Origin: CAYSEQ01 sp964430475 | GTDB taxonomy: Bacteria > Patescibacteriota > Microgenomatia > UBA8517 | Length of the DNA: 47,026 bases | Reading direction: 5' to 3' | NCBI GenBank assembly: GCA_964430475.1 | Contig: CAYSEQ010000006.1 | Span: forward strand, 1-47,026 | Part shown: in pieces, positions 22,704 to 30,510 of the stretch | Numbering within the stretch: position 1 is the stretch's first letter | Layout of the letters: each line of letters begins with the position of its first letter | The notes under the pieces: model-generated | Told to the model about the DNA's origin: nothing | Database searches by the model: none | The model's input: the letters and a program-made list of their open reading frames with translations, nothing else | Position numbers and translations under genes: made by a program

Positions 22704-23507
22704 ATGTCTTTCAAGAAGGTTATTCTTTCCTTGGTGATAATTATTGTTGCAATAGGTGGATTTATTACAGGACTTATTCTTTTAAGGCAAAGGCAAGAGA
22801 TTAGAGAAAAAGCTTCTGTTCCGGGTGGTGAAGCAAGGGTTTCAATAGTTCCAGCAAGCGGTAATTTTAATGTTGGTGACACTATTCGTGCAAGTGTTTA
22901 TTTTAACACTGCAAACATACCCATTTCGGGTATTGCAATTAGGCTTACTTATCCGTTCTCTGGGAGTACACCTGAGGTGAGTGTGTCTTCAATAGAGATT
23001 AATCCGAGTCTTCTTTCAAGTGGAGATTGGACCTGTCCAACACAAAATCCGTCTTTGGAGGGACAAAATGTTGTCATTGATGTTGCCTGCGGGAATACCA
23101 GCGCTTCGGGTTATGCAACAAATGTGGATGTGCTTTTTTTCAATCTTGACTTGAGAGTTGAACGAGTTCCTTCTATAAACCCTGTCGTAGTGAGGTTTGA
23201 TCCTGTACGTTCGGTAATAAGAAGGAAAAGCGATAATAGCGATATTTTACTTATCCCGACAAGCACTGGGACTTACACGATTGGAACGATTGTGACAACA
23301 AGTCCAAGCCCCAGTCCTACTGTTACGATTACGACTACACCAACCCCAACTTTAAGATCCAGCCCCACACCAACGCCCAGGGCAAGAGTCACCGCAACAC
23401 CTTCAGCAACTCCTACACTTCCCAGTGCTGGAATTTCAGTACCGACGATTTTAGGAGTTGGGATAGGTATTTTAGCAATTGTTGGCGCATTTTTACTCGC
23501 GCTCTAA
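22704..23507 (+). CDS. cohesin-like surface protein with Thr/Pro stalk and two membrane helices
   Basis: 267 residues. The N-terminal helix (about 6-27) is followed by LRQRQEIREKA, a motif I associate with secreted proteins of this lineage, then a beta domain resembling cohesin-type modules (ARVSIVPASGNFNVGDTI, SGIAIRLTYPF). Residues about 200-240 are a Thr/Pro/Ser stalk; the last 25 residues are a membrane helix. Probably an adhesion or surface-layer-linked protein. A tiny membrane ORF starts 4 bases after it. Confidence 0.75.
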   Translation: MSFKKVILSLVIIIVAIGGFITGLILLRQRQEIREKASVPGGEARVSIVPASGNFNVGDTIRASVYFNTANIPISGIAIRLTYPFSGSTPEVSVSSIEINPSLLSSGDWTCPTQNPSLEGQNVVIDVACGNTSASGYATNVDVLFFNLDLRVERVPSINPVVVRFDPVRSVIRRKSDNSDILLIPTSTGTYTIGTIVTTSPSPSPTVTITTTPTPTLRSSPTPTPRARVTATPSATPTLPSAGISVPTILGVGIGILAIVGAFLLAL

Positions 23508-23511
23508 TAAG

Positions 23512-23607
23512 ATGGCAGCAGGCAAAAAACCAAACGAATTGCTGCAAATAATCATTGCCTGCGCTGTATTTGCGCTTCTTATCTTAGCGATTTTGACGAT
23601 AAGGTAG
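23512..23607 (+). CDS. 31-residue single-pass membrane peptide
   Basis: ATG 23512 to TAG 23607. MAAGKKPNELLQ is followed by a clear 18-residue membrane helix and ends LTIR. It starts 4 bases after the stop of the surface protein and is followed 4 bases later by another start, so it looks like a translated part of one operon. Confidence 0.45.
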   Translation: MAAGKKPNELLQIIIACAVFALLILAILTIR

Positions 23608-23611
23608 GAAG

Positions 23612-23659
23612 ATGTACAAAAGCAGGCAAGGGTTTTTGGGCAAAAGCATGACGCCTTGA
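23612..23659 (+). CDS. 15-residue leader peptide coupled to the CapA-like gene
   Basis: ATG 23612, with AGGAAG just upstream, runs to a TGA at 23657-23659. The TGA shares its last base with the ATG of the next gene (TGATG). It encodes only MYKSRQGFLGKSMTP. It could be a translational-coupling ORF rather than a functional peptide. Confidence 0.35.
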   Translation: MYKSRQGFLGKSMTP

Positions 23660-24657
23660 TGGGTAGAGTTTTTTTGTGGAGTTTAATAACGCTTGTTTTT
23701 TTAATCCTAATTTTATTTGTTATATTAGTTTTGCGTCCTCATTCTCGTGTTTCTCCTAAGACAAGGCTTGAAATTAAACCAACTCCTAAACCCAGGTTGC
23801 TAAAACTCACCTTAGCAGGAGATGTAATGTTGGGAAGGAAGGTAATGTTGGAGGCGCTTTCTTTTGCAGATCCTGAGTATCCTTTTAGAAAAGTTAAGGA
23901 TACATTGAAAAACTCGGATTTAGTCTTTGTCAATCTGGAAGCTCCGTTAGTAAGGGGGTGCAATAAAACCTCAAGCGGTTTTAAGTTTTGCGCATTGCCT
24001 GAGATGGTGCAGGGTCTTGTTTCAGCAAATATAGGTATAGTGAACCTTGCGAATAATCATTCTCTGAATTATGGCAAAGCGGGTATTGAGGATACAGAAA
24101 GCATTTTAGAAGCAAACAAAATTAAGATTACAGGTTTGGGAGAGCCCACTTTTATTAAGAAAGAAGGTTTGACTTTTGGATTTTTGGGCTATGATTTTAC
24201 GATAAAAGGTTTAAATGAAAGTGATCTTTTATTGGTGAGAGAGGCTAAGAAAAATACGGATTATTTGATAGTTGGGATTCATTGGGGAGTTGAATATACA
24301 GATAAACCTACAAATTTGCAACGCAAACTTGCTAGGGATATCTTAGCCGCTGGTGCTGATATTATTTCAGGGCATCATCCACATTGGTTTCAAGGAATAG
24401 GTTGTTTTTCAAAAGCTAGTTTTGAGGAGCGTTATATTTCCAGGGATAGAATATGGGAGGATAAATGTGGGAAGGATGAAAAGATTGTTTACTACTCATT
24501 AGGGAATTTTGTTTTTGACCAAATGTGGAGTGAAGAAACAAAAAGGGGCATCGTTATTAATTTGATTTTTAAAGATGGTGAATTGTTTGACCAAGAGATA
24601 TTGAAGGTTTACATAAGAAATTGGGGACATCCGGAATTTGTTAGTAGTTGGGATTGA
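23659..24657 (+). CDS. CapA/PgsA-like metallophosphatase-fold protein, membrane anchored
   Basis: I start at ATG 23659 (332 residues) because of the TGATG coupling; a TTG three bases earlier is possible. One N-terminal membrane helix (about 5-27), then the CapA fold: LAGDVMLGR, VFVNLEAPL, VNLANNHSLNYG, IVGIHWGVEY, ISGHHPHWFQG and YSLGNFVFDQ, which line a two-metal site. Family members are linked to poly-gamma-glutamate synthesis and transport and to other capsules. No PgsB/PgsC is visible here, so its polymer is unknown. It follows a small surface-protein operon. Confidence 0.88.
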   Translation: MGRVFLWSLITLVFLILILFVILVLRPHSRVSPKTRLEIKPTPKPRLLKLTLAGDVMLGRKVMLEALSFADPEYPFRKVKDTLKNSDLVFVNLEAPLVRGCNKTSSGFKFCALPEMVQGLVSANIGIVNLANNHSLNYGKAGIEDTESILEANKIKITGLGEPTFIKKEGLTFGFLGYDFTIKGLNESDLLLVREAKKNTDYLIVGIHWGVEYTDKPTNLQRKLARDILAAGADIISGHHPHWFQGIGCFSKASFEERYISRDRIWEDKCGKDEKIVYYSLGNFVFDQMWSEETKRGIVINLIFKDGELFDQEILKVYIRNWGHPEFVSSWD

Positions 24658-24752
24658 GGAGTTTCCAACAAATTTTCGTGAGTGTCCTTAGATTTTTCTA
24701 ACTTTATTATAATGTAGTGGAGAACTTTTTCTTGAAATCCAAAAACTTAAAC

Positions 24753-25010
24753 TCAAGTTTTTAATAAATAAACTCTTAAAATGTGACCGTCGCGGCTAGA
24801 GCCGTGACTTTCTTGGTTATGTTGGCTAAATTTTTGGATGACTTCAAAAAATTGAACTTTTGGAGAAAGTTTCCAATCACAGCCTGGGATACTACATGCA
24901 TAATTTAAAAGTTCTCCTCTTTCTCCAGGTAGTGCTTTCTCATTTTTCAAAATTCTTGGAGTACTCTCTGGGTTTGAAGAATTATTTTCTGAATATTGGG
25001 CTAAACCCAA
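24753..25010 (-). CDS. small protein with a C2H2-like metal site
   Basis: 85 residues. YACSIPGCDWKL followed 19 residues later by HNQESH gives a C-x4-C...H-x4-H pattern, close to small DUF1059-type metal-binding proteins and different from classical zinc fingers, where the gap is about 12. The N-terminal half is low in hydrophobics. Codon pattern acceptable; no obvious promoter. Tentative. Confidence 0.45.
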   Translation of the reverse strand: MGLAQYSENNSSNPESTPRILKNEKALPGERGELLNYACSIPGCDWKLSPKVQFFEVIQKFSQHNQESHGSSRDGHILRVYLLKT

Positions 25011-25092
25011 ATTTCGTATAAATAATTCTAACTTTTTTCTTTATCTATTTTGTTTTATAAAATCCTTTTTGGAGCTTAGTTACAAAAAATTG

Positions 25093-25177
25093 TGTCAGGG
25101 GAGGGATTCGAACCCCCGTAGCCCGTTCGGGCGCCAGTTTTACAGACTGGTGCGTTTGACCGCTCCGCCACCCTGAC
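25093..25177 (-). tRNA. tRNA-Tyr (GTA anticodon)
   Basis: Minus strand: acceptor GTCAGGG/CCCTGAC, long variable arm (GCGCCCGAACGGGC), anticodon stem CCAGT/ACTGG with loop CTGTAAA (anticodon GTA), T arm GGGGGTTCGAATCCCTC, discriminator A, CCA not encoded. Confidence 0.95.
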
Positions 25178-25202
25178 CTTGTGTTTATTAGTTAGCTTCC
25201 TG

Positions 25203-25274
25203 AGCCGAGGAGAGGATTCGAACCTCCAACCTAACGCTTACAAAGCGCTTGCTCTGCCGTTGAGCTACCTCGGC
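25203..25274 (-). tRNA. tRNA-Thr (TGT anticodon)
   Basis: Minus strand: acceptor GCCGAGG/CCTCGGC, D arm GCTCAACGGCAGAGC, anticodon loop TTTGTAA (anticodon TGT), T arm GGAGGTTCGAATCCTC, discriminator T, CCA not encoded. It lies 25 bp from tRNA-Tyr on the same strand. Confidence 0.95.
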
Positions 25275-25390
25275 AGAAATATTTTTACTTAAGATAAAGG
25301 CATTTCAAATTATAACAGAGAAAGGGTTATAAATGAAGACTAAAGATTAACTTTCGCCGGATAATTGATGATGGGGAAAACCTAGCGAAT

Positions 25391-25563
25391 GACCCTGTTT
25401 TGGGAAGTTCGGAAGAAGACTTTTCCCGGATGAATCCAGGTGGGTGCCCTGTCCCGGAATCCTTAGAACGCCATTTGTTTTGGCACTCTGTGGAGACCGA
25501 GAACCCGGGCTCCCAAAGTTATGGTTGGTGAGAAAAGGCTTTCCCGGTTCCCTCCACAGGGTC
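25391..25563 (-). ncRNA. structured RNA candidate next to the tRNA pair
   Basis: GC-rich compared with its surroundings and highly foldable. GACCCTGT (25563-25556) pairs with ACAGGGTC (25398-25391), closing the whole unit. CTGTGGAG (25559-25552) pairs with CTCCACAG (25495-25488) and shares four bases with the first stem. AGAGTGCCA (25489-25481) pairs with TGGCGTTCT (25473-25465) across a 7-nt A-rich loop. GGGAA...TTCCC forms a further hairpin near 25400-25425. A -10-like TAAAAT lies 6-7 nt upstream of the 5' end with TTTTGA 16 nt before it. An ORF crosses it but has no protein-like character. I could not match it to RNase P, SRP, tmRNA or 6S RNA. Confidence 0.4.
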
Positions 25564-25644
25564 AATTTTATTTTAGCAGTCTAGTCAACACTCAAAAATA
25601 TTCTAATTTATATCAAAGTGTAGCAAATCTTGAGGTTAAGTTTT

Positions 25645-26277
25645 TTAAAGTGAAGCTAGAGGAGTAAGTATTTTTAATATAGTATTGATAATTGGCGAAA
25701 GGAATACAAATATAGGTGAAGAACCTCCGAAGCTAGGAAATATAAGTAAAAAAAGAATGATTAGTCCATATCTTCGTAAGAATTCATCAGCTTGAAAGGC
25801 TTGATCTTCTGGTAATAAGCCGATAAAGATTTTACCCCCGTCTAAAGGGTGTATTGGAACAAGATTGAAAAGTGCAAGGACGACATTTAAAGCGATACTT
25901 GGGTAAAGAATTTCAATTAAAATGCCGCCGTAGAGGTTTAGGGGTAGGGCTAAGGTAGTGGCAAGAGCAAGATTTGCTAGAGGTCCTGCGAGAGAAATAA
26001 TTGCAGAATCTCTCCGGGGATTTTTAAGATTATAAGGATCAAAGATAACCGGTTTTGCCCACCCAAATGGTATCACAGGATATCCTAGAGCCCTCATAAA
26101 CACCAGCAGTAGAAGAAGAGTTGTACCGACTGGATCATAGTGTGCTAAAGGATTAAGGGTTAATCTCCCCATTAGTTTTGCTGTTGGATCACCAAGTCTA
26201 TATGCGGTCCAGGCATGTGCTGCTTCGTGAATTGTAATTGCAATTGTAAAGGCTAAAAGCCAGGCAAGAAGTGACAT
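25645..26277 (-). CDS. site-2-protease family metalloprotease (M50)
   Basis: 210 residues with about five or six membrane segments. The zinc motif HEAAHAWTAY lies in the first helix (about residue 18) and the third ligand in NLVPIHPLDGGKIF, the NPxDG-type motif. No PDZ domain, so it belongs to the small YwhC/Rv2869c-unlike minimal group. Cuts substrates within the membrane; the target is unknown. Divergent from rpmB. Confidence 0.9.
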   Translation of the reverse strand: MSLLAWLLAFTIAITIHEAAHAWTAYRLGDPTAKLMGRLTLNPLAHYDPVGTTLLLLLVFMRALGYPVIPFGWAKPVIFDPYNLKNPRRDSAIISLAGPLANLALATTLALPLNLYGGILIEILYPSIALNVVLALFNLVPIHPLDGGKIFIGLLPEDQAFQADEFLRRYGLIILFLLIFPSFGGSSPIFVFLSPIINTILKILTPLASL

Positions 26278-26354
26278 TTTAATGCCTAAATAGTATAATC
26301 AGTGTAAAGTAGTATTACAATCGTTAAAATGTTTTTTTAGACTAGATTTAAGAT

Positions 26355-26606
26355 ATGGCATATATTTGCGAAATTTGCGGCAAATCCAGTGTAATTGGCC
26401 GATCACAAAAGCACCGTAGAGGTGTTGCGGGTAAGCGTTGGAAAAAAAGAGTCCAGGCAACCCCAAGGCTTTTTAAACCCAATCTCCAGAAAGTGACGCT
26501 AAAGATAAATAACGAGGTTAGAAGAATGCGAATATGTACAAAATGTTTAAAAAGAATCCAGAAGTTTGGTTCTATCAAGAATTTTACAAATGTAAGTGTG
26601 GTCTAA
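26355..26606 (+). CDS. rpmB: ribosomal protein bL28
   Basis: 83 residues. Starts MAYICEICGKSSVIG with a CxxC pair, has KHRRGVAGKRWKKR and a second pair RICTKCLKRIQKFG, the zinc-binding form. A -10-like TAAAAT lies 24 bp upstream. Slightly longer than E. coli L28 (78 residues). Confidence 0.93.
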   Translation: MAYICEICGKSSVIGRSQKHRRGVAGKRWKKRVQATPRLFKPNLQKVTLKINNEVRRMRICTKCLKRIQKFGSIKNFTNVSVV

Positions 26607-26651
26607 AAAATGCCAAGTCTTGCAAAACCATGAATTATATTTTTAACTTCT

Positions 26652-27662
26652 TTAGATAAACTTGGCGTCAGGATAACCTTGTCTAAATTGCTCCCAGGCA
26701 ACAGGTTTTTTTCCTTCTAACTGGACTTCGTCTAAGACAAGCTTGGTGGCAGTTGGCATGTTGTTTGATGGAGTTATTGGTTCAATGTGGGCTTTAAGAA
26801 TTTTTAACCTTGAGACTCTTGATTTTTGACTTTTGGTATTTGGCTTAATAAGTGTCCATGCAATTGGCCAGGGTTGCATTGCCCGAATGAAATTAAAAAG
26901 GTTATAGCTTGTAGGTTGTAGGTTGTAGCGTTGGTTGTCAACTTTAATAAAAGGAATTTCCCAGTTAACCTTGAGGGTTGTACCCTGTAGGCAAGCTACG
27001 ATAAATTCTGGGGGGATAAAAGCATCGTCTTTTTTGATAACTCTTGTATAGCTTGCTTTGGAGTCGTCTTGCTTACGGGGAGTAATTTCTCCTTTAAGGT
27101 AGGCAGGAAGAAGGGTTGTCAAAACTTCAGCTGACCTTGGGAAAAGGCGTTCGCAGATAGATGCAACAGTATCATCGGGAAGGATTTCCTCTTTGAATTG
27201 GCTGATTATCGGTCCATGGTCAAGTTTTTCATCAATTTTAAAGATGGTTACGCCAATTTCTTTTTCGCCCGTAACTATTGCGGCGTGAACGGGAGAGGCG
27301 CCTCGAAATTTTGGTAATAAAGAAAAGTGGATGTTTAAGATTCCATGAGGAAAATGATCAATGACTTCTTTCGGGATTATTTGACCAAAGGAGGCAATAA
27401 TACCAATCTCCGCAGTGATTTTTTGGGCGATTAATTCTTTTGGATCAAAAAAGATGGGTATTTTTTTCCGGTAAGCCCATTGGTCAACAGGAGAATACTC
27501 AATCCTGCCTTTTCTACCTGTAGGTTTTGGGGGTTGAGTGACTACTGCTACAATAGGAGATTTGACTTCTTTTGTCCTAAATTCTTTATGAAGTCTATCG
27601 ACGACGGGTAAAACATAGCTAGGTGTGCCGAAAAAAACAATTTTGATATTCTTTTTCTTCAT
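26652..27662 (-). CDS. fmt: methionyl-tRNA formyltransferase
   Basis: 336 residues. N-terminal FFGTPSYVLPVVD, GIIASFGQIIPKEVIDHFPHGILNIHFSLLPKFRGASPV with the catalytic Asn/His, and GVTIFKIDEKLDHGPII with the catalytic Asp. The second residue after NIH is Phe-Ser rather than the common Pro-Ser, a minor change. The C-terminal domain follows from about 215. It formylates initiator Met-tRNA; it is followed 40 bp upstream by def on the same strand, the usual partner. Confidence 0.93.
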   Translation of the reverse strand: MKKKNIKIVFFGTPSYVLPVVDRLHKEFRTKEVKSPIVAVVTQPPKPTGRKGRIEYSPVDQWAYRKKIPIFFDPKELIAQKITAEIGIIASFGQIIPKEVIDHFPHGILNIHFSLLPKFRGASPVHAAIVTGEKEIGVTIFKIDEKLDHGPIISQFKEEILPDDTVASICERLFPRSAEVLTTLLPAYLKGEITPRKQDDSKASYTRVIKKDDAFIPPEFIVACLQGTTLKVNWEIPFIKVDNQRYNLQPTSYNLFNFIRAMQPWPIAWTLIKPNTKSQKSRVSRLKILKAHIEPITPSNNMPTATKLVLDEVQLEGKKPVAWEQFRQGYPDAKFI

Positions 27663-27702
27663 GACTAGGGTTAAAACCAGAAATTACTTACTAGTTTATA
27701 TT

Positions 27703-28224
27703 CTATAGTTCAACCTTTTCCCATTCTCCGTTTTTATATTCATAAAGTGGTTTTTTTTGTTCAAGGAGTCTGTCTATAAAAAGGACACCGTTAAGGTGAT
27801 CTATTTCATGTTGGATGATTTGAGCTTCTAACCCGGTAAACTCCTTGACTTCTTGCTCGCCCTTTTCATTAATGAACTTGATCTTTATCTTTCGGGGTCT
27901 TTTGATTGGGCCATAGAAATGGGGGAGGGAGAGACAACCTTCCATCAAATTAGGCTTTTCTTTTTTTGAAGACTTTGGTTTACCCACGCTTAGAATTTCC
28001 GGGTTAATGATAACACTTATCTTGTCTTTGGGTTTGATAACAAAAACTCGGACATTCTTACCAATTTGGGGGGCGGCAAGGCCTATACCCTCAGGATCTT
28101 TCTGGGCAAGCAAGGTATCTTTTAGATCCTTTATAAGTAAGTGTATTTTTTTGTCTAATCTTGCAACAGGTTTAGATTTTATTCTTAACCTTGGGTTAGT
28201 TGAAGGTAAGATGTTTCTTATCAT
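27703..28224 (-). CDS. def: peptide deformylase
   Basis: 173 residues. The three motifs are EGIGLAAPQIG, EGCLSLP (zinc Cys) and QHEIDHLNGVLFIDR (two zinc His and catalytic Glu). It removes the formyl group from new proteins. Leaderless promoter just upstream; transcribed towards fmt. Confidence 0.95.
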   Translation of the reverse strand: MIRNILPSTNPRLRIKSKPVARLDKKIHLLIKDLKDTLLAQKDPEGIGLAAPQIGKNVRVFVIKPKDKISVIINPEILSVGKPKSSKKEKPNLMEGCLSLPHFYGPIKRPRKIKIKFINEKGEQEVKEFTGLEAQIIQHEIDHLNGVLFIDRLLEQKKPLYEYKNGEWEKVEL

Positions 28225-28234
28225 ATATTTTGGG

Positions 28235-28264
28235 ATTATACTTTTAGAAGTTGGTTTTAAGCAA
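28235..28264 (-). promoter_or_regulatory. promoter of def-fmt, leaderless type
   Basis: Minus strand TTGCTT (28264-28259), 18-nt spacer, TATAAT (28240-28235), ATG 10 nt later at 28224. It lies directly behind the stop codon of the ligase gene upstream. Confidence 0.6.
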
Positions 28265-28265
28265 C

Positions 28266-30416
28266 TTAGTCTCCGAGTTCGTCTAACTCTCTTTTAGCAA
28301 AGGTATCTTGAGGGTTGATATTTTCGAGAATGTATTTAAGTTGTTCTCTTGCTTTTTCTTTTTCTCCTACATCTTGGTACATTAACGCTAAACCAAAACG
28401 CGCATCCTTATAGTCGGGTTTAAGCTCTATGGTTTTTTCCATTGTTTTTATAGCATTTGTGTAATCTCCAGCCCTAAGGTAAGCTACTGATAAATTGTAA
28501 TAAAGTTTCGCATCCGTGGGAGCAAGTTCGCTTGCCTCTTTAAAGGTTTCTAAAGCAAGGGTTAGTAAATTGGGATCAATCGTGGATAATTTTATAAGAT
28601 AGTTAGCCCTGCTTTTTTTAAGAATAACATTGAAAGGAGAGAGGGCGATAGCCTTTTCTGTCTGGGCGATTGCTTGGTTTTTGTAAGCATTTGCGAGTTC
28701 TTTATTATCGTTTTCAAAAAACAAAAGTGCTATGTTTGTGGTTGAATTTGCTAGTTCGTCCCAGAAGATTGCCTCATAAGGCGATAAGGTAATCGCTTTG
28801 GATAGAATTTCCCTTGCCTTTGTAAAGTTTCCTGAATCATTCTGAAGTTTAGATTGGGCGTAAAGATAATCTGCATACCAATATTTTGATATTGCAATAA
28901 GAATCCAGAGGGTTGCCGAAAAAATGATAAAGATGAGTAGTATTTGTCCCAAGGACAAACTGCCTTTATTTCCCTTTCCTTGAGTAAATTGCTTTTCGGA
29001 GTCTGAACCGCTAACCGAAAAAGCAGGGAAAAGAAAGAAAAGTAACGCTACCGCTACAACTGAAAAACCAAAGAAGTTAGTAATTAAGATACTAGTATAT
29101 CCTGAAAGAAAACCCAAGGTTAATACAAAAGATCTAAATTCCTTAGTGGAGGGAAAAGATTTTAAAGTTTTATTTATTTTTTTTAGACCCTCGTTTCCTT
29201 TCCTTACAAAAGTGGCGATGCTTGCACCCACTAAGAAAAGATAAGAAAGTAAGCCAAAACTTCCTGTGGTTGCGGCAAAGTTTAGATATTCATTGTGGGC
29301 TTTGTTGTAAAGATACTCCCATTCCGAGACGAGATTGTGTTCGGATGGTCTAAACTTATAGTAGGAGAATGCAAATGTTTCAACCCCGCTACCCAGTATT
29401 GGATAGTTTTTCCAAATCTCGATTGCTCCTTTCCAAACGATTTTCCTAATTTTTCCTGAATCCGTTCCGCCGGTTTCAAGCAACGGTTGAGTTGGAGCCT
29501 TCTGAGAATCCGGTGTTTCTTGAACTTTTTGGCTAAGCATTTGACTCAAAGTAGGAGTCCATGGAGTTCCAAAGATAAGGATTACCAAAAAAGCTAGTGC
29601 GTTAAAAATGAAAAGTTTGAGGAGAATTTCCTTTGGAAAAATTTTTTGCTTAAGAAAGCCCAAAAGGATTATTCCAGAAAAGACGATGTCGCTACCTAAG
29701 AATGCCAAAAGACCTGAGCGGGATTTGGTAAAGATTAAGCTTAGGAAATAGGCAGAAAAGATGAAGATCAGTAGAAGAAAGTTTTTGGATTTGATTCTTG
29801 AATTTAGAGCAAATGCCCATAAAATTGGTATTGTCGCGGTAATCCAGGCTGCAAGCCAGTTTGGTTGTCCAAGGGTAGCGAAAACCCGATTTTGAACATC
29901 TTGAATCCAGCAAGATGTATCAAATGTGTTAAAGCCTGGAAATAAAAGACAACTAAAAGACTTACCAAAATGTTCAAGTATAGCCCAAATTGAAATAATT
30001 ATTCCTGAGGAAAGAAGGACCTTTATGGATTTTAAAGTGTTTATTTTATCCATGTTTGAAACAAAAACCCAGTAACAAAGCGCGTATGATAGACTTGAGA
30101 GAAATCCTCCATGGAAGCGGGAATAGTAACCGAAGATTGAGGTTCTTTTATCGATAGATATAATAGTTGATAAAAATTGGCTGACAAGGAACAAGATTAA
30201 GGGTATGTCTAGTGGAGTTTTCTTAAATATAATTTTCCTTTCAATGATCATTTCAATGATCCAGAAAGATACTAAGATTGCCGAAAATGCGTAGGTGAGT
30301 ACCATTTTGTTGAACTCAAAAAGCTCTGATGTGTAAGGAAAAACAACTAGAGGCACTAGAAAAAAAAGTAAGAAGAAGGAGTAAGAGATTAGTTTTCTAA
30401 ATATGTTATCCATCAA
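28266..30416 (-). CDS. O-antigen-ligase-like membrane protein with C-terminal TPRs
   Basis: 716 residues. About twelve membrane helices to residue 500 or so, with a large outer loop that contains FGYYSRFHGGFLS and ILGSGVETFAFSYYKFRPSEHN plus HNEYLNFAATTG, the Wzy_C/WaaL signature. From about 530 on come tetratricopeptide repeats (for example AKLYYNLSVAYLRAGDYTNAIKTMEKTIELKPDYKDARFGLALMY). Likely joins glycan blocks or transfers them to protein or lipid outside the membrane, with TPRs for partner binding. Transcribed alone upstream of def, divergent from mreB. Confidence 0.85.
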   Translation of the reverse strand: MMDNIFRKLISYSFFLLFFLVPLVVFPYTSELFEFNKMVLTYAFSAILVSFWIIEMIIERKIIFKKTPLDIPLILFLVSQFLSTIISIDKRTSIFGYYSRFHGGFLSSLSYALCYWVFVSNMDKINTLKSIKVLLSSGIIISIWAILEHFGKSFSCLLFPGFNTFDTSCWIQDVQNRVFATLGQPNWLAAWITATIPILWAFALNSRIKSKNFLLLIFIFSAYFLSLIFTKSRSGLLAFLGSDIVFSGIILLGFLKQKIFPKEILLKLFIFNALAFLVILIFGTPWTPTLSQMLSQKVQETPDSQKAPTQPLLETGGTDSGKIRKIVWKGAIEIWKNYPILGSGVETFAFSYYKFRPSEHNLVSEWEYLYNKAHNEYLNFAATTGSFGLLSYLFLVGASIATFVRKGNEGLKKINKTLKSFPSTKEFRSFVLTLGFLSGYTSILITNFFGFSVVAVALLFFLFPAFSVSGSDSEKQFTQGKGNKGSLSLGQILLIFIIFSATLWILIAISKYWYADYLYAQSKLQNDSGNFTKAREILSKAITLSPYEAIFWDELANSTTNIALLFFENDNKELANAYKNQAIAQTEKAIALSPFNVILKKSRANYLIKLSTIDPNLLTLALETFKEASELAPTDAKLYYNLSVAYLRAGDYTNAIKTMEKTIELKPDYKDARFGLALMYQDVGEKEKAREQLKYILENINPQDTFAKRELDELGD

Positions 30417-30462
30417 ATTAGTTTATGACAAAAAGACTTAGGATATGAAGAGTTTAAAACAC

Positions 30463-30491
30463 TTGCATCACTTAGGTAAAGAGTATATTTT
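30463..30491 (+). promoter_or_regulatory. promoter of mreB
   Basis: TTGCAT (30463-30468), 17-nt spacer, TATTTT (30486-30491). AGGAAAAG then serves as the ribosome binding site of mreB. Confidence 0.5.
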
Positions 30492-30510
30492 GGGTAGGAA
30501 AAGTTAAAAT

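Noticed and set aside
25391..25563. SRP RNA or RNase P RNA identity of the structured RNA
   Set aside because: GTTCGGAAGAAGAC lacks the conserved AGCAG side of SRP helix 8, and the universal GAGGAAAGTC of RNase P P4 is not present, so I leave it unnamed.
25347..25565. 72-residue minus-strand ORF over the structured RNA
   Set aside because: Composition is dominated by Gly/Pro/Ser with no hydrophobic core, it matches the stems of the RNA, and there is no ribosome binding site. RNA is the better reading.
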